A DNA stretch of 64,000 nt from Cryphonectria parasitica EP155 (Eukaryota > Ascomycota > Sordariomycetes > Diaporthales > Cryphonectriaceae), in assembly GCF_011745365.1 (NCBI RefSeq), contig NW_024468912.1:2046001-2110000 (forward strand), read 5' to 3'. Below are positions 36,353 to 47,048 of the stretch, piece after piece. A program made the translations under genes and the position numbers. Positions within the stretch are counted from its first letter, which is position 1. Every line of letters begins with the position of its first letter. The notes under the pieces are model-generated. The model did not search any database. It was not told where the DNA came from and saw only the letters and a program-made list of their open reading frames with translations.

Positions 36353-37937
36353 CTCAGCCGCTCATGCAAGCGTCAGGAATCCTGTGGGCATGAAGATATG
36401 TGTGGACAGTCATGAATGATGATGGTGATGAGAAGATGGCTGCGGGTCGATCTGAGAGGGGTTATTGCTTGTCTTGCTGTGGTCGGGTCAATGATTGGCT
36501 GAGGCGATGACGATTTCGTGCATTGCGACAAGCGATGAGGTGGCAGTGAGTGAGGGTGGTGGTGGTTCAAAGATGCCGAAGGGGGGCGGCAGTCCTCGCG
36601 AAGTATTCCGTTTGGATGGATGGATGGATGAGGCAGCTGGTTTACCAGCCAGTCCCAGCCCCTGCCCTAGAATAAATCTGAGCCTCCCTTGGAGGCGCGT
36701 TCGCTGCAGCTGAGGGTACAAGACAAGCCAACTGCGGGTCCTCTCTTTCAGGGGGGTTGGTTATTCGTTGGTCTGGTCCTTGAAGTGATAGACAGAGAGA
36801 GAGAGATTGGAGGGGCAGGGTATGTATATGCTCGTTCGACCGTAATGAGAAATCCTCATACGTCTTTGGATCTAATTCATTCGCCTTTCTGGCCTGAGAG
36901 TGAGGTGAGGTTGGGATGATCAATTGCCTTCGAGAACCAGCTCAAGTCGTTGTGGTTGCAGGTCTTCCGTTGCAGCAGGGGTAAGGTCTCGGCCCTTGTG
37001 GCAGTGGGATGTACTATGGAAAGTGCAAAGTGTATCCTGTCCACGCTAGGGTGATCTTGTCTGCAGGCAGTCGAGTACTCTGAGGGGGGCTAAGGCCCTA
37101 ACAACATCCTGTAATAGTGCCTAAGCGTTGCTGCTAAGATAGATGTACTATGGTACATGGTAAATCGTTCTTACCGTATGGAACAGGTGTTTTAAGGTTG
37201 AAGCACTTCGGGTGATTGGCACTAACTGCAACCCTGACGTCCCTTCCCCACAGGACGTCCTGCCCCCCCCCGCCTGATGAGCGCAGGGGGGGGGCGGCAT
37301 CTATCCGTTTCGAGGAACGGGCACCATAGAGCCCACAGCATCTCATATAACAACTGTAGCCACTATCCCCGCCTCTCGTGTTCCTAAACTGTTGCGTGCC
37401 CACAGCGGAGAGCCAAAGGAACACACGACCAGATCGATATATCATCTTATGCGCTGTCATTCGTTTATAGCGCTTCTTTGGGTTTTGCAGAATCCCTCGC
37501 TCTACCTCTAGCCACAACATAAGCGAAACTCGCACATATTTGCGCCTCGTGGGCCGGGCAGTAATTATACCTTATTTCTTCTTCTTCCATATTGTACTTC
37601 TGCTTCAGAAGACAGGCAGACTACACAAGCAAAGTCAGTCAGTTGATCTTAAAGAGTTGGTGGATCCACCTGGGCTGGACTCTTGAAGGGCGGAGACTGA
37701 TGACCTGCGGACGTCTTGGCCACTTCCTAAACGCCCGCGTATGACGATAGGTCTACATCTTTGCGGCGTCTCCTCCTCACTCTGGGCGAATTGGTCGTAT
37801 GCACTCCAGTCCATCTTCTCGACTCTTCTGCATAATAGTATCGGGTCACAGGACAGGGACTTGATTTTCGGATTGACCTATCTGAGAAGTTCATAGCTTT
37901 CAGCAGAGCCGGCTACTTACAGTCCACCTTCACTCAG
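36353..37937. promoter_or_regulatory. 1.6-kb divergent intergenic region
   Basis: This lies between the divergent starts of the 821-residue protein gene (-) and the RCC1-like gene (+) and must contain both promoters. No gene is supported. It contains two adjacent inverted repeats at 37236..37297, the second with a C9/G9 stem, and a (TGGA)n-like run at about 36615..36630. Confidence 0.5.
37236..37297. repeat. Two adjacent hairpins, one with C9/G9 stem
   Basis: First inverted repeat: GACGTCC (37236..37242) with GGACGTC (37253..37259), 10-nt loop. Second: nine C at 37263..37271 with nine G at 37286..37294, 14-nt loop. The second stem extends outward by G-C, a T-G wobble and C-G to 37260/37297. 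Confidence 0.75.
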
Positions 37938-38977
37938 ATGGAGCTCTGGGCCACGGGACTCAACGCCTGGGGTCAGCTCTGCCTCAACAACCACAACAAT
38001 CCAGCAAGTGACGACCACACAAGAGAACCAGATGATTATTATCAATTTACCCCTATCCTGCGGTGCAGGCTCAAGATTGAGCATGTGCAGACGTTCCTGT
38101 CACACACCATTGTAGAATGTGCTCATCATGTAGTAAGGACGGCAGGCTACTTCCCCAGAGAGCACTTGCAGCTGTACCAAAAAGACCCTGAAGCATATCG
38201 CACTATGGCTGAGGCATCCAATGGACTCGTCGTACGTTCTCACCAGTCTCGCTCACTATACATCATCAAGTACAGTCAGCCAAAAGGAAGAAAGAAAAAA
38301 ACTACTCACACGAGCACTGTCTGTAGGTTATCAGGACCCCGAGTGGTGCTGTGAAGCAGTTCAACTCCCTCAAGGACGTCCTCGATAGTGCGCCAGGCCA
38401 AGAGCTCCCGGCTCTCCAGGACTGTGTTCAAGTGGTCGCTTACGACGCGGGCTTTGCGGCCCTCACCTCGACGGGTAGCGTGTATACCTGGGGAGATGAG
38501 CGCTATATGCCATGTCTCGCGCGGGATCTGGACGAGTTCAGCCCATCAGACAAGCCGGGCCTAGTCCATTCCCTGCAGGATCTGCCTACCGGTCCTATCA
38601 CAAAAATAGCTGCTGGCGGATATATCCTCGCTGCGCTGACCAAGGGAAACGACCTGTACGTCTGGGGCGGCCATCTCGGCAAGAGGACACTACCTGTAGA
38701 CCTCGTTGGCGGGCCTACTCCTATGGACATCGATGACCACGACATAGCCGACGTTGCTGTCGGGGACGCTCATCTAATCGTCCTGACCACACATGGCCAC
38801 GTCTTTGTCATTGGTGATAACAGGAACGGACAACTGGGCATAAAGTCTCAGCGCGCAGACGTTTGGGAGGAGGTCGAGCTGGACTTGTCAGACAAAACGA
38901 CACCCGTGGCGGTCGTAGCCGGGCCGAGGGGCTCTTTCATCACTGTCGAGAGATTGCCACATTCATCCGGGATATAA
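37938..38977 (+). CDS. RCC1-like beta-propeller protein
   Basis: The exons are 37938..38231 and 38327..38977, giving 314 residues. The protein starts MELWATGLNAWGQLCLN, an RCC1-type blade (LWATG.N..GQL). Further blades are GSVYTWGDERYMPCLARDL, NDLYVWGGHLGKRTLP and GHVFVIGDNRNGQLGI, each with the V(Y/F)xWG/GD pattern and following GQL or similar. Such propellers serve as exchange factors, ubiquitin-ligase or tRNA-modification partners (yeast Ats1 is the closest simple analogue), but nothing here fixes a partner. The protein is shorter than a complete seven-blade RCC1, so it may have fewer blades or degenerate ones. The phase-0 intron has a GTACGT donor. Its stop lies 82 bp from that of the convergent proteasome gene. 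Confidence 0.85.
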
Positions 38978-39059
38978 TTTCATGACATCAAGTTATCCGT
39001 CCGTTGCCTTCTATGCATCTGCTCTATGGTACAGCCGTGGATCACCGGTGATTATTAAA

Positions 39060-40231
39060 TCATAGGTTCGTAAGATAATCCTCAATCTCCTGGGGACTCA
39101 GTTTTCGGAAACGCGGGCCCTTGGCACCCTCGACTCCCTCCACGCCGAGAAGATGGTCTGCTGGAGGTCCAACAATGCCTAGTCATGCCAGTCAGTTGGT
39201 CGGTTTGAAAGTCCTGTAACAGGGTTGTCTTTGAGGGGGTGGGGAAGAGGGTAGAAGGGGGAAAACGGTGCTCACCAATCTCGATGGTCTCGCCATTCAT
39301 CTCGCCCTCGATCGTCTCCTTCAGCGTCAACAGTGCGATGTGTACTGCATCCTCCAGCTCCAGACCCTCTGTATACCGCTTCTCCAGGAATGTCTTGGCC
39401 GACGTGGCACTCTTTCCGATGGCCGTGGCCTTCCATGGGAAATAGCTGCCCGAGGGGTCAACCTGGTACAGCATAGGGCCGCCCTTCAGGATACCGCCCG
39501 TCTTGCCCGAAAGCTTTTTCACGCCACCCTCCCCCTCCACAGACTTGGCAGCCTTCTCGACCTCCTCCTCTGGCAGGACACCCTCGTCCCAGCCTGCGAT
39601 CAGCAAGCTGACACCATACGGCCGCACGCCTCCAGACTGCGTTGCCTCCTGCACGACCCTGGCGACGTCCTGCACCAATATCCTTGTGGGTGGATACTCG
39701 TTGTAGATGCGCTTGTATTCGGTGTGCGAAACCTTCCGTGCCTTGTTGACCAGGACTCTGTAGTCGGGACCCATGCCGGAGTAGACCATGCCAATGTTGG
39801 GGGTGATGAGGCTGATCTTGGACAAGGACGAGGGGTCGGCGAGGGGTGAGGAGGACTTCTTCTCGGTGGCGAGGACTATGCCATTGGTAGCTGTTATTCT
39901 ATGTCAGTATGGAACGCAGGGGTAGCCTCAAGTCAGCCGGGGATCTCGTCTACTTGCCCTTGATGCCGAGTGCCGTCACACCTTGGTTGACGGCGTTCAG
40001 GGCATACTCTGTTCGAATCTGTCAGTCCAATGCCCTGCTCAACATGAGATATCTCAAGGGGACAGGTTCTGTTCTCAGCTGCGAGAACAATACTGACCAA
40101 TCTGCACCAGCTTGCCACTATTTCCTCGTGGGTTAGCACAAACGCTCACATGTCGTCCACATGTGTCAAGCATGCAAAGAAGCTCACCTGGGGGAGAAGG
40201 TCGTGAGAGAGAAAGAGTATCGATCGGCCAT
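39060..40231 (-). CDS. PRE8: 20S proteasome subunit alpha-2
   Basis: A structural alpha-ring subunit of the 20S proteasome. Five exons in transcript order, 40188..40231, 40098..40117, 39958..40008, 39276..39890 and 39060..39178, give 282 residues. It starts [20 protein letters not shown] and [19 protein letters not shown], the proteasome alpha signature. It continues [40 protein letters not shown] and [20 protein letters not shown]. It ends [20 protein letters not shown]. Residues about 142-176 are a charged insertion absent from yeast Pre8 (about 250 aa). The third intron (39891..39957) has a GC donor (AAGG|GCAAGT), and only this junction gives the conserved KATNG. One exon is 20 bp. It is divergent from the RING-CH gene. 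Confidence 0.96.
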
Positions 40232-40841
40232 GATTACTTGTCGATTACAGCCAGATTTGTGTTCGGGAGGTTTCTCAGAGACTGGCTGTTATGGGAATGA
40301 AGAATGGGTGGTGCACACGACGGGTGCGAGGTTGCGGGTTGGTCAAGGTTGTGGTGTATGGAAGCTCCAAATAGGCACGACCACTTGCGCGTTCGAAGGT
40401 GGCTCTCAAAACGTCAGCCGCGGCGGGAAGCTGGGGCCGCGCTTGGGCCACACCACAGACGCCTGGAAGCTAGGTTGCCGGCGGCACCTTCCAGCTGTCC
40501 AAACCCACTCAAGCTCCCCCCTTGCAAGTGCCTGGAAGCTCTTTCTCTTTTCTGTGTCTCGCAGCTAGAATCTTCCCTTTAACACCAACCACAACAGGCA
40601 GCCTCACTCACAACAGTTGCCACTCCACACGTGTGCTGACCTCGAGGTAATGTCTGTATTTAGACAACGTTTTTCAGTTTCGTCTCCATGATCTGCAAGC
40701 AGGCGAATTCGGCAGGTTGTTACGTTTTCTAACATAAAATGCTGCCGGATTGACAATTTGTCATCCGTTCTTTGGATCGTTTTCCCTTCTGTCGCCGACG
40801 AACTACTTTACCAGCTTCTGCACAAAGATCGATACGACGCT
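40232..40841. promoter_or_regulatory. Divergent promoter, proteasome alpha-2 / RING-CH
   Basis: 610 bp between the start codons of two divergent genes, holding both promoters. GC-rich blocks with GGAAGCT/AGCTTCC-like half-sites lie at about 40430..40530. No proteasome-element match was good enough to assign. Confidence 0.55.
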
Positions 40842-42065
40842 ATGTCTGATCATGGTGTTTTCGCAGACGCCACGGTTCCAGAGCCGACGTGGTCTTGGGG
40901 TGATTCTCCTGGGCAACCGGGCGAGCCGGTCCCTGAGGTACCACCACCTGCTGCGGAAACTTTCGAATCTGGTGGTGGGTCTGATGCCGCGCAGGACCAT
41001 GATGCCCACGCTGCAGCTGCGGACTCGAACGAGGCAGATGGGGCGAGATACAAACCCCGGACCTGCAGGATATGTTTCGAAGAGGTGCAACCAACATTTG
41101 ACTTTCCTAGCACGACCACACAGTTCCTGGGAAGGAAGCCTCGCGTCCGATACATCTCGGAAGACCCGGAGTTTGGGAGACTTATGCGGCCTTGCAAGTG
41201 CAGTATGTCAAATCTGTATTGCTCACGGCTCATCCGTCGTCCTGGTCGATAATGACTCCCTTGGAAAGCCGTCTGGAGCTCACCTCTCTTCATATCTTTA
41301 CTCACAGCTGTGTGAAAAAGACCAATCACGCAGGAACATTTGCTGACCCCCATAATAGAAGGTTCCCAGAAGTATGTTCATGAAGGCTGTCTTCGCGCAT
41401 GGAGAATGGCCTCGCCAGCGCAGCGCAACCTGTGGGAATGTCCGACCTGCAAATACACGTACCGCCTGGAACGGCTGACCTGGGGAAGGTGGGTCAGTAG
41501 CAAGGTCGTACGAGCAGCCCTCACCGTACTGATAGTGCTGCTGGCCGTCTTCGTACTCGGGTTTGTTGCCGAGCCCATTCTTCGCCTGGGAACACTTGAC
41601 CCAGTGGCGAACTTGTTAGACTTCACCTTTGGGTTGGACGATGACTATGATGAACTAGGTGACTGGATCCCTGATGAGCTGCCTGATACGTGGTCATGGC
41701 ATTTCACCAGGGGCTTCCTTGCTCTTGGTCTAGTGGGCTTTTTCAAGTCATTCCTCATAGCCAGACCATGGCAGTGGTGGAATGTCCGGGTCGGCGGTAG
41801 ACGTCGGGGAGGACGTGATCGACTTGAGAACATCAACATGTTTGTGGTTATGATTGGAGTAGCGACATTCCTGATAGTAGGCTGTCACTGTGCTTGAACA
41901 CGTATGGTGGACGATCTTGCTAACGTTGACTAGGCTGTCTGGAAGGGCGTCAGCGCCTTGTCTGCCCGGTTCCTAGAGAAGTTCAGCGACACGATCATCG
42001 ACGTCCCAGGGGATGACGATGACGAGGATGGAGATGTAGGAGCCGAGACGAAGAAAGAGCAATGA
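40842..42065 (+). CDS. RING-CH (MARCH-type) membrane E3 ubiquitin ligase
   Basis: The exons are 40842..41202, 41359..41876 and 41934..42065, giving 336 residues. The RING-CH zinc finger has C4HC3 order: CRIC (residues about 75-78), CKC (about 118-120), then HEGC (H and C) and CPTC, with KGSQKYVHEGCLRAW between. The first intron splits the Lys codon of CKCKGS. About four hydrophobic segments follow, including ALTVLIVLLAVFVLGFV, FLALGLVGFFKSFLI and MFVVMIGVATFLIAVW, and the tail is acidic. MARCH-type proteins ubiquitinate membrane proteins in the ER, Golgi, vacuole or mitochondrial outer membrane. The compartment here is not shown by sequence. It is too short to be Doa10/Ssm4 (over 1,000 residues). 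Confidence 0.9.
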
Positions 42066-43769
42066 TTTCCCACAATCTATCGCGCGCTCCCTGTCCGTCG
42101 TCAAGCCGACTTCACTATGCATGACCCCAGCTCCTTTCTTATGGAACCGCACACTCTTAAGTTGCCTCGGATCTGCTCTACCATGCTGTTGCAACTAGTC
42201 TGTATGCGAAGATGAAGGTCTCGTCACTTCCTAGGACTGTGGGCGTTTTGTTCACCTTCCACCATGGACCAGTACGAGCATGTCAACTCGGACGCTGGGG
42301 AAGAGATCCTCGGGCCTCTTCCTCATTCTTGGTCTGCTCTTCGGGCCGCATGGTCACATTTACGGAGGCGCAGCTTCAGCAGCAGATTGATACATTTTTG
42401 AGTAAATACTGTGCTAGCGTCAGTGTACCAAGTCATACCAATTCATTCCTACCACTTAGCCAATATCGCCAAAATCCTGGAAGAGTACGATCAGTGGTTC
42501 ACTCAAGGCCAGCATTCGATGAAGGGGGAATTATGAGGAAAGTTAGTATACGGGACAGAAGGAGGCCGCTGTCAGCTTTATTTCCTTAGGACTGGAGGAG
42601 CTCTCGCAGGGGTGCTTTCTTCAGGTGAGAGGCGAGAGAGGTCTGACTGGTCGGCTCTCGCAGAAACCATTCTCTCCTTACAAATTCCCGTGGTGTAGTG
42701 TCATCTGCCATACCATTCACAAGCGATTCTGTCTGCAGGTCTTTCTATTCGTTTCCTGCGTGTTACGGCAAGCTGCAGGATCCCTAAAAGAGTGCTCGGT
42801 GCTGATTGTATTTGACAGGTGGATCAGAGCCGAAATGGGGTCCTAGTCCCTGAAATAATGTAGTATGTGCTTTTAAGGGTCCATTTTGACGTAGCAATCG
42901 ATGTACTGGAAAAGTCCATGGCATCACATACCTCGGTCGTTGTACCCTCTCAACAGGTATGCACGCAGATGGATGGCGGCGCATCTAGCGAGCGAGCAGT
43001 TGAGCCTGGCTCTGGGCCTGAACTGAGCCCCTGAGAGCAGAGTTCGGGGAGTCAGCCGTCAGCACTTGACTCTTCATCCTTCATACAATTTAGTTTGTTG
43101 TACTGTGGTAAATGGGTAACGGTGGTACCGTAGTAAGCGCAATGCAGCTGATTTCCTCGTACTGCAGTACCATCTAAGTACCTATAAGCACCCACTATTG
43201 GGCAACCAATATTGTGCAATTGCTCTCTCACCACCACCAACAACAACCACGACCACCACAATTTTGTCGCACCTACCGACGACGTCTTCTCTTTTGATTT
43301 TTTTGAGCGTCGCCTCTTGAGGAATTGTTATTGCGCGCACATTGCTTTAGCCATATTCGTCCGTCCGGGTCTGAGACATCGGCGCTAGCCCCGAGGCATT
43401 CTTTTTGTTCGGCGCTCGCCCGAGCGATCAGAAGCCACGACGAGCATCTCCTGAACCGCCACCCGAAAGCAGCACTCGCGCCGCCTTACGACGACGATAT
43501 AATCACTCATATTGCTACCTCTGTTGCTCACCGCGCGCTCCATCCGCCGGCGACAGCTACGTGTGTACTTGACAGCCCGATTCCACTTGCCGAGGTTGGC
43601 TCCTCCATCACCGCCGCCGCCGCCACCGCCGCCGCCGCACCCACCGCAGCCCTGAGGGGCCTGCCCCAATCCGACTCACGAGCTTCGACGATCGCGAAAA
43701 TACCCCTTCGACGTGCAATCCTTTCCCCCTTCCTGCCGAACTTCGCCTCATCTTAGAACCCTCGGAACC
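42066..43769. other. Spacer and leader upstream of GT34 gene
   Basis: 1.7 kb with no supported gene. The final 450 bases are GC-rich and contain a 143-codon plus-strand frame (43325..43756) that stops 13 bp before the glycosyltransferase start. I read this as leader with chance openness. TAC/GTA-rich short motifs occur at about 43100..43190. Confidence 0.5.
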
Positions 43770-45053
43770 ATGCATCTTCCGTACCCTGCGCGGAAGGACT
43801 CGAACCCGGCGCCGTTCCAACCCCGCAGCAGCAGCAGCAGGTTACAATCTGTCAGGCGCCTCGCCCTGCCGCGGCGGTACCGACAACATGCGGTCGCGAT
43901 CGCAGTCTTTGTCCTGATCGCGCTGGTGTGGCTTGTCACGCGCGGCAGCAGCTCGACGCCAGCCGCCGGCGGGCCCTTGGGACTGGCGAACCATGTCCCA
44001 TCGGGGAGACCGCCCGCGGTGATTGTGACGGTGCTAGACGAGAGGAGGTTTGGATCCAAGTATACAGAGTTGTTGAAGGAGAACAGGAAACTTTACGCCG
44101 AAAGGCATGGTACGTCACCGCCCCCAAGAAAAAGGTGTGGCCACAGGGTTTTGTATCGATGAGGAAGAACAGGAGGTAGAGAACCGTGTCTCAAGGCAAG
44201 AGGAATGCAGCAAAAAGGAGGACATCAGGCTGACTGAAGAGGACGGATTTCTCCGTCATCAGGCTACATAACATTCTTCCCGCAGGTCGGCGACTACGAC
44301 CTCAAGAAGTCCCCGAGCTCATGGACCAAAATCGTCGCGATGCGCCACGCCATGACCAAGTTTCCTGACGCGTCGTACCTGTGGTACGTGGACGTCGACA
44401 CGTTCATCATGAACCCGCAGATATCGGTGGACAGAGACGTCATGGCGCCCGCAAAACTAGAGGCTACAATGATTGTCGACCACCCCGTCGTCCCCCCGGA
44501 CAGCATCATCCACACGTTCTCGCACCTGGGCGGCGGAGACGTGGACTTGGTGCTGACCCAGGACAAGGAGGGCCTGGTGACGTCGAGCTTCGTGCTGCGC
44601 AACTCAGAGTGGTCGCGGTACCTCCTCGAGACCTGGTTCGACCCGATCTACCGGAGCTATAATTTTCAAAAGGCCGAGACGCATGCACTGGTAGGTAATG
44701 CAAGAAAAAAAGAAGCAGAAGAAGAAGAAGAAGAAGAAGAAGAAGAAGAAGAAGAAAGAAACAAAACGCCTCCACGCATAGTCGGTTAGTCCTGAGGGAC
44801 AAGTCCAACAAACGGCTGACGTCTAGAGCAGGAACACATTGTCCAGTGGCACCCGACCATCCTGTCGAGACTGGCCCTGGTGCCCCAGCGAACTATCAAC
44901 TCGTACTCAAAAGCCGGTACCGGCGAGGAGTACCAGACTGGCGATCTTGCCGTCCGCTTCCCCAAGTGCGCGAAATCAGTCCAGAAGACGACCTGCGAGG
45001 CCGAGGCGGAGCCTTGGGCCATGGTGTGGAGGTCAGCCTATAGAAATCGGTGA
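43770..45053 (+). CDS. GT34 Golgi alpha-1,6-mannosyltransferase (Mnn10/Mnn11-like)
   Basis: A type II Golgi glycosyltransferase that extends N-glycan or wall mannan. The exons are 43770..44109, 44263..44690 and 44832..45053, giving 329 residues. A short basic cytosolic tail precedes a signal anchor (AVAIAVFVLIALVWLV, about residues 37-52). The catalytic domain has PAVIVTVLDERRF, SSWTKIVAMRHAM and the metal-binding YVDVDTFIMNP (DxD). Then come PPDSIIHTFSHL, DLVLTQDKEGLVTSSFVLRN, YRSYNFQKAETHAL and EHIVQWHPTILSRLALVPQR. These are GT34 hallmarks of the Mnn10/Mnn11 branch rather than galactosyltransferase Gma12. The second intron contains a (GAA)n run. Confidence 0.92.
44717..44756. repeat. (GAA)n tract in GT34 intron
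   Basis: About 13 GAA units on the coding strand inside the 141-bp second intron of the mannosyltransferase gene, between the GTAGGT donor and the GAGCAG acceptor. Confidence 0.9.
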
Positions 45054-45263
45054 CCTGTGGGCAATCATAGCTGTTTGAATAGAAACGGTTTTCGGGGTAA
45101 ATTTTTCCATACTCGGACTGTTTTTCTCAATCTCTCTCCAGTGGGGGGGGGGGGGGCGTTTGACATGGGAAATGTGGCGTTCATGGGGGGACAAAGGTTT
45201 TGTCTGGGTTCTGGGTTTTGTCAGGTGCCATCTTGATTTTTGGTGCATAAAGAAAGAAACAGA

Positions 45264-45298
<35 letters not shown>

Positions 45299-45644
45299 CT
45301 ACTTGCTTTCATTCAAAGCGTGGCATTGAAATGTGGTTGGTATATAGGACGCAAGAATATGTCCATCGATTCTTACAGTGATTGAGTCTTTGAAAACTGA
45401 ACAAGCTGTTCAAAGACACCTTTTTAATCGTCCACCTCGCGAGCCGCCACCTCTTCTTTGACTCACCTGGAATGTTCTTTGGTCTGTGTATACAAACACT
45501 CACACTCACACAGGGAGAAGGAGTGGAAATGGATCTGTCGTCTACGACTACGGTACAGACTCTTTCACTAGGTATCACTATAATAGAAGAAAGAGCAGGA
45601 CCTCGCAACCACCTCGACAAAGATTGTTTTACGATAATTCTCAC
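45054..45644. other. Convergent spacer with microsatellites
   Basis: 591 bp between the stop codons of the GT34 gene and the coiled-coil gene. It contains a 14-base poly-G run at 45143..45156 and an (AC)n(AG)n run at about 45262..45298. No gene is seen. Confidence 0.6.
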
Positions 45645-47048
45645 TCAACTCATCGTCATCGACGACGGGGTCGCCGCCAGCGTAGACAGCATGCTCGAAT
45701 CCTCATCTCCAGAGACGAATGAGGAGCTGCCCCTCCTGGCCGCGAACCGCTCCCGCAGGTTTCTCCAGTCGTCCTTCCAGTTGCGGATGGACCTGTCCAG
45801 CTCCGGATCAGCGCCTTCGGGGACGTAGCCCATACAGCGTACCTCGATGGCGCGCAGCTCCAGGCGTAGGTGCTTCAGCTCTGCTTCGTGATCGGCCACG
45901 ACATCCTCGAGCCGGCTGATGGCGGTGGTGCTATCGAGGAGACGCTGATTTGCCATCTCTTCTCGCTTGATAAGTACTGCGTGTAAATGCTGTTTCATGA
46001 GAAAAAAGCCGTGGTCAGTAACCGTATGCGCTTGACTAAAACATTGGGCCGGGGGAAGGAGGGGGGAGGGAGTTTAACACAAAAAAAAAAAAAAGAAGGG
46101 GGGGGGGGGGGAGCGGCAGAGAGAAAGGGAATTAAGGGAAGGAATCACATCTGACTCTTCGCGCCGCACCCGAAGGCTCTCTATGACGGTGGCCATCTCC
46201 GAACACAGCTTCTCGGCCTCCATGACGACGGTCTCTGCCACCTCCGAAGATATCCTCGGCGGCGTCGTACTGGTGCCGGCATCTGCTGAGTCAAGACGCT
46301 CGACCGGTGGTCGCTGCTGGCGGCTTGTCGTTATCTCGGAGGGGACAGGTAGGGACTGCGAGTTCTGCACCGCGGCGGCAGGCCCCTCCCGGCCTGCTGT
46401 TGACGGGCGCCCCTGTTGCTGGAAGCGGGACATGAACCACGAGGGGCTCATGGGGGCCATGATGCCCAGTGAGCTGTTGTCGCGGCCACGAGGCGATTCG
46501 CCGCCGGGCGGCAGCTGCAGCGACCCTTTCCTTCTTCTCCTCCGCCTACTTCCGAAACCCGTCCTCACATCCGTCTCATCCCTCCTCGTCGAGCTCGAGT
46601 GCCGGCTTGCGCTCCGGTCCCTGCTCCCGGCCCCACGCAGCGTCCTCTCCATATCGTCGACCTGCTTATGCAGGGCCTCCACGCTAGCAGCCCTTACGCT
46701 CGCCGCGGTGCTCAGCTTCTCAGCTAGGTCATTCAGCCGCTGCACGAGCACGTCGCGGCTGTCCTGAGTGACGTCGTCTGCCGCCGAGCCCTCTGAAAGG
46801 GAGTCCGTGTCATCGTCAACGCCCGTATCACTGGTCATAACATCGTCGCCGTCATCCGAGCCCGAGGGAGGCGGCTCGACAGCAATCCTGACGGGGCTGG
46901 ATCTATCGGAGTGGTGGCGGACGAGGTCATGTTGGTGGTGCGAGGAAGAGGGGCGGGAAGGCAGCTGATGGGAGGAGCGTGCGCTGCCGAGGTTGCCTGA
47001 GGAAAACTGAGGTCGTAAAGGCGAGAAGGGGGAGATGTGGAAGTTCAT
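45645..47048 (-). CDS. Coiled-coil protein of unknown function
   Basis: Two exons in transcript order, 46149..47048 and 45645..45989, give 414 residues. The first ~95 residues are disordered, rich in Ser, His and Asp. Residues about 95-140 (VLVQRLNDLAEKLSTAASVR and ALHKQVDDMERTLRG) form a first coiled coil. A basic patch (GSRRRRRRKG) and a Pro/Ser region follow. A second long coiled coil runs VAETVVMEAEKLCSEMATVI through the junction into HLHAVLIKREEMANQRLLDS and RLEDVVADHEAELKHLRLEL. The C-terminus is Ser-rich. The donor (GTGATT) is weak but the phase and the coiled-coil continuity support it. The intron holds an A14 run and a G14 run (46081..46111). No named domain is recognised. Confidence 0.72.
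46081..46111. repeat. A14/G14 homopolymer pair in intron
   Basis: Fourteen A at 46081..46094 and fourteen G at 46098..46111, inside the single intron of the coiled-coil protein gene. Confidence 0.9.

Noticed and set aside
43325..43756. 143-codon frame ending 13 bp before the GT34 start
   Set aside because: GC-rich leader with alanine runs and no homology signal; kept only as a possible upstream ORF.
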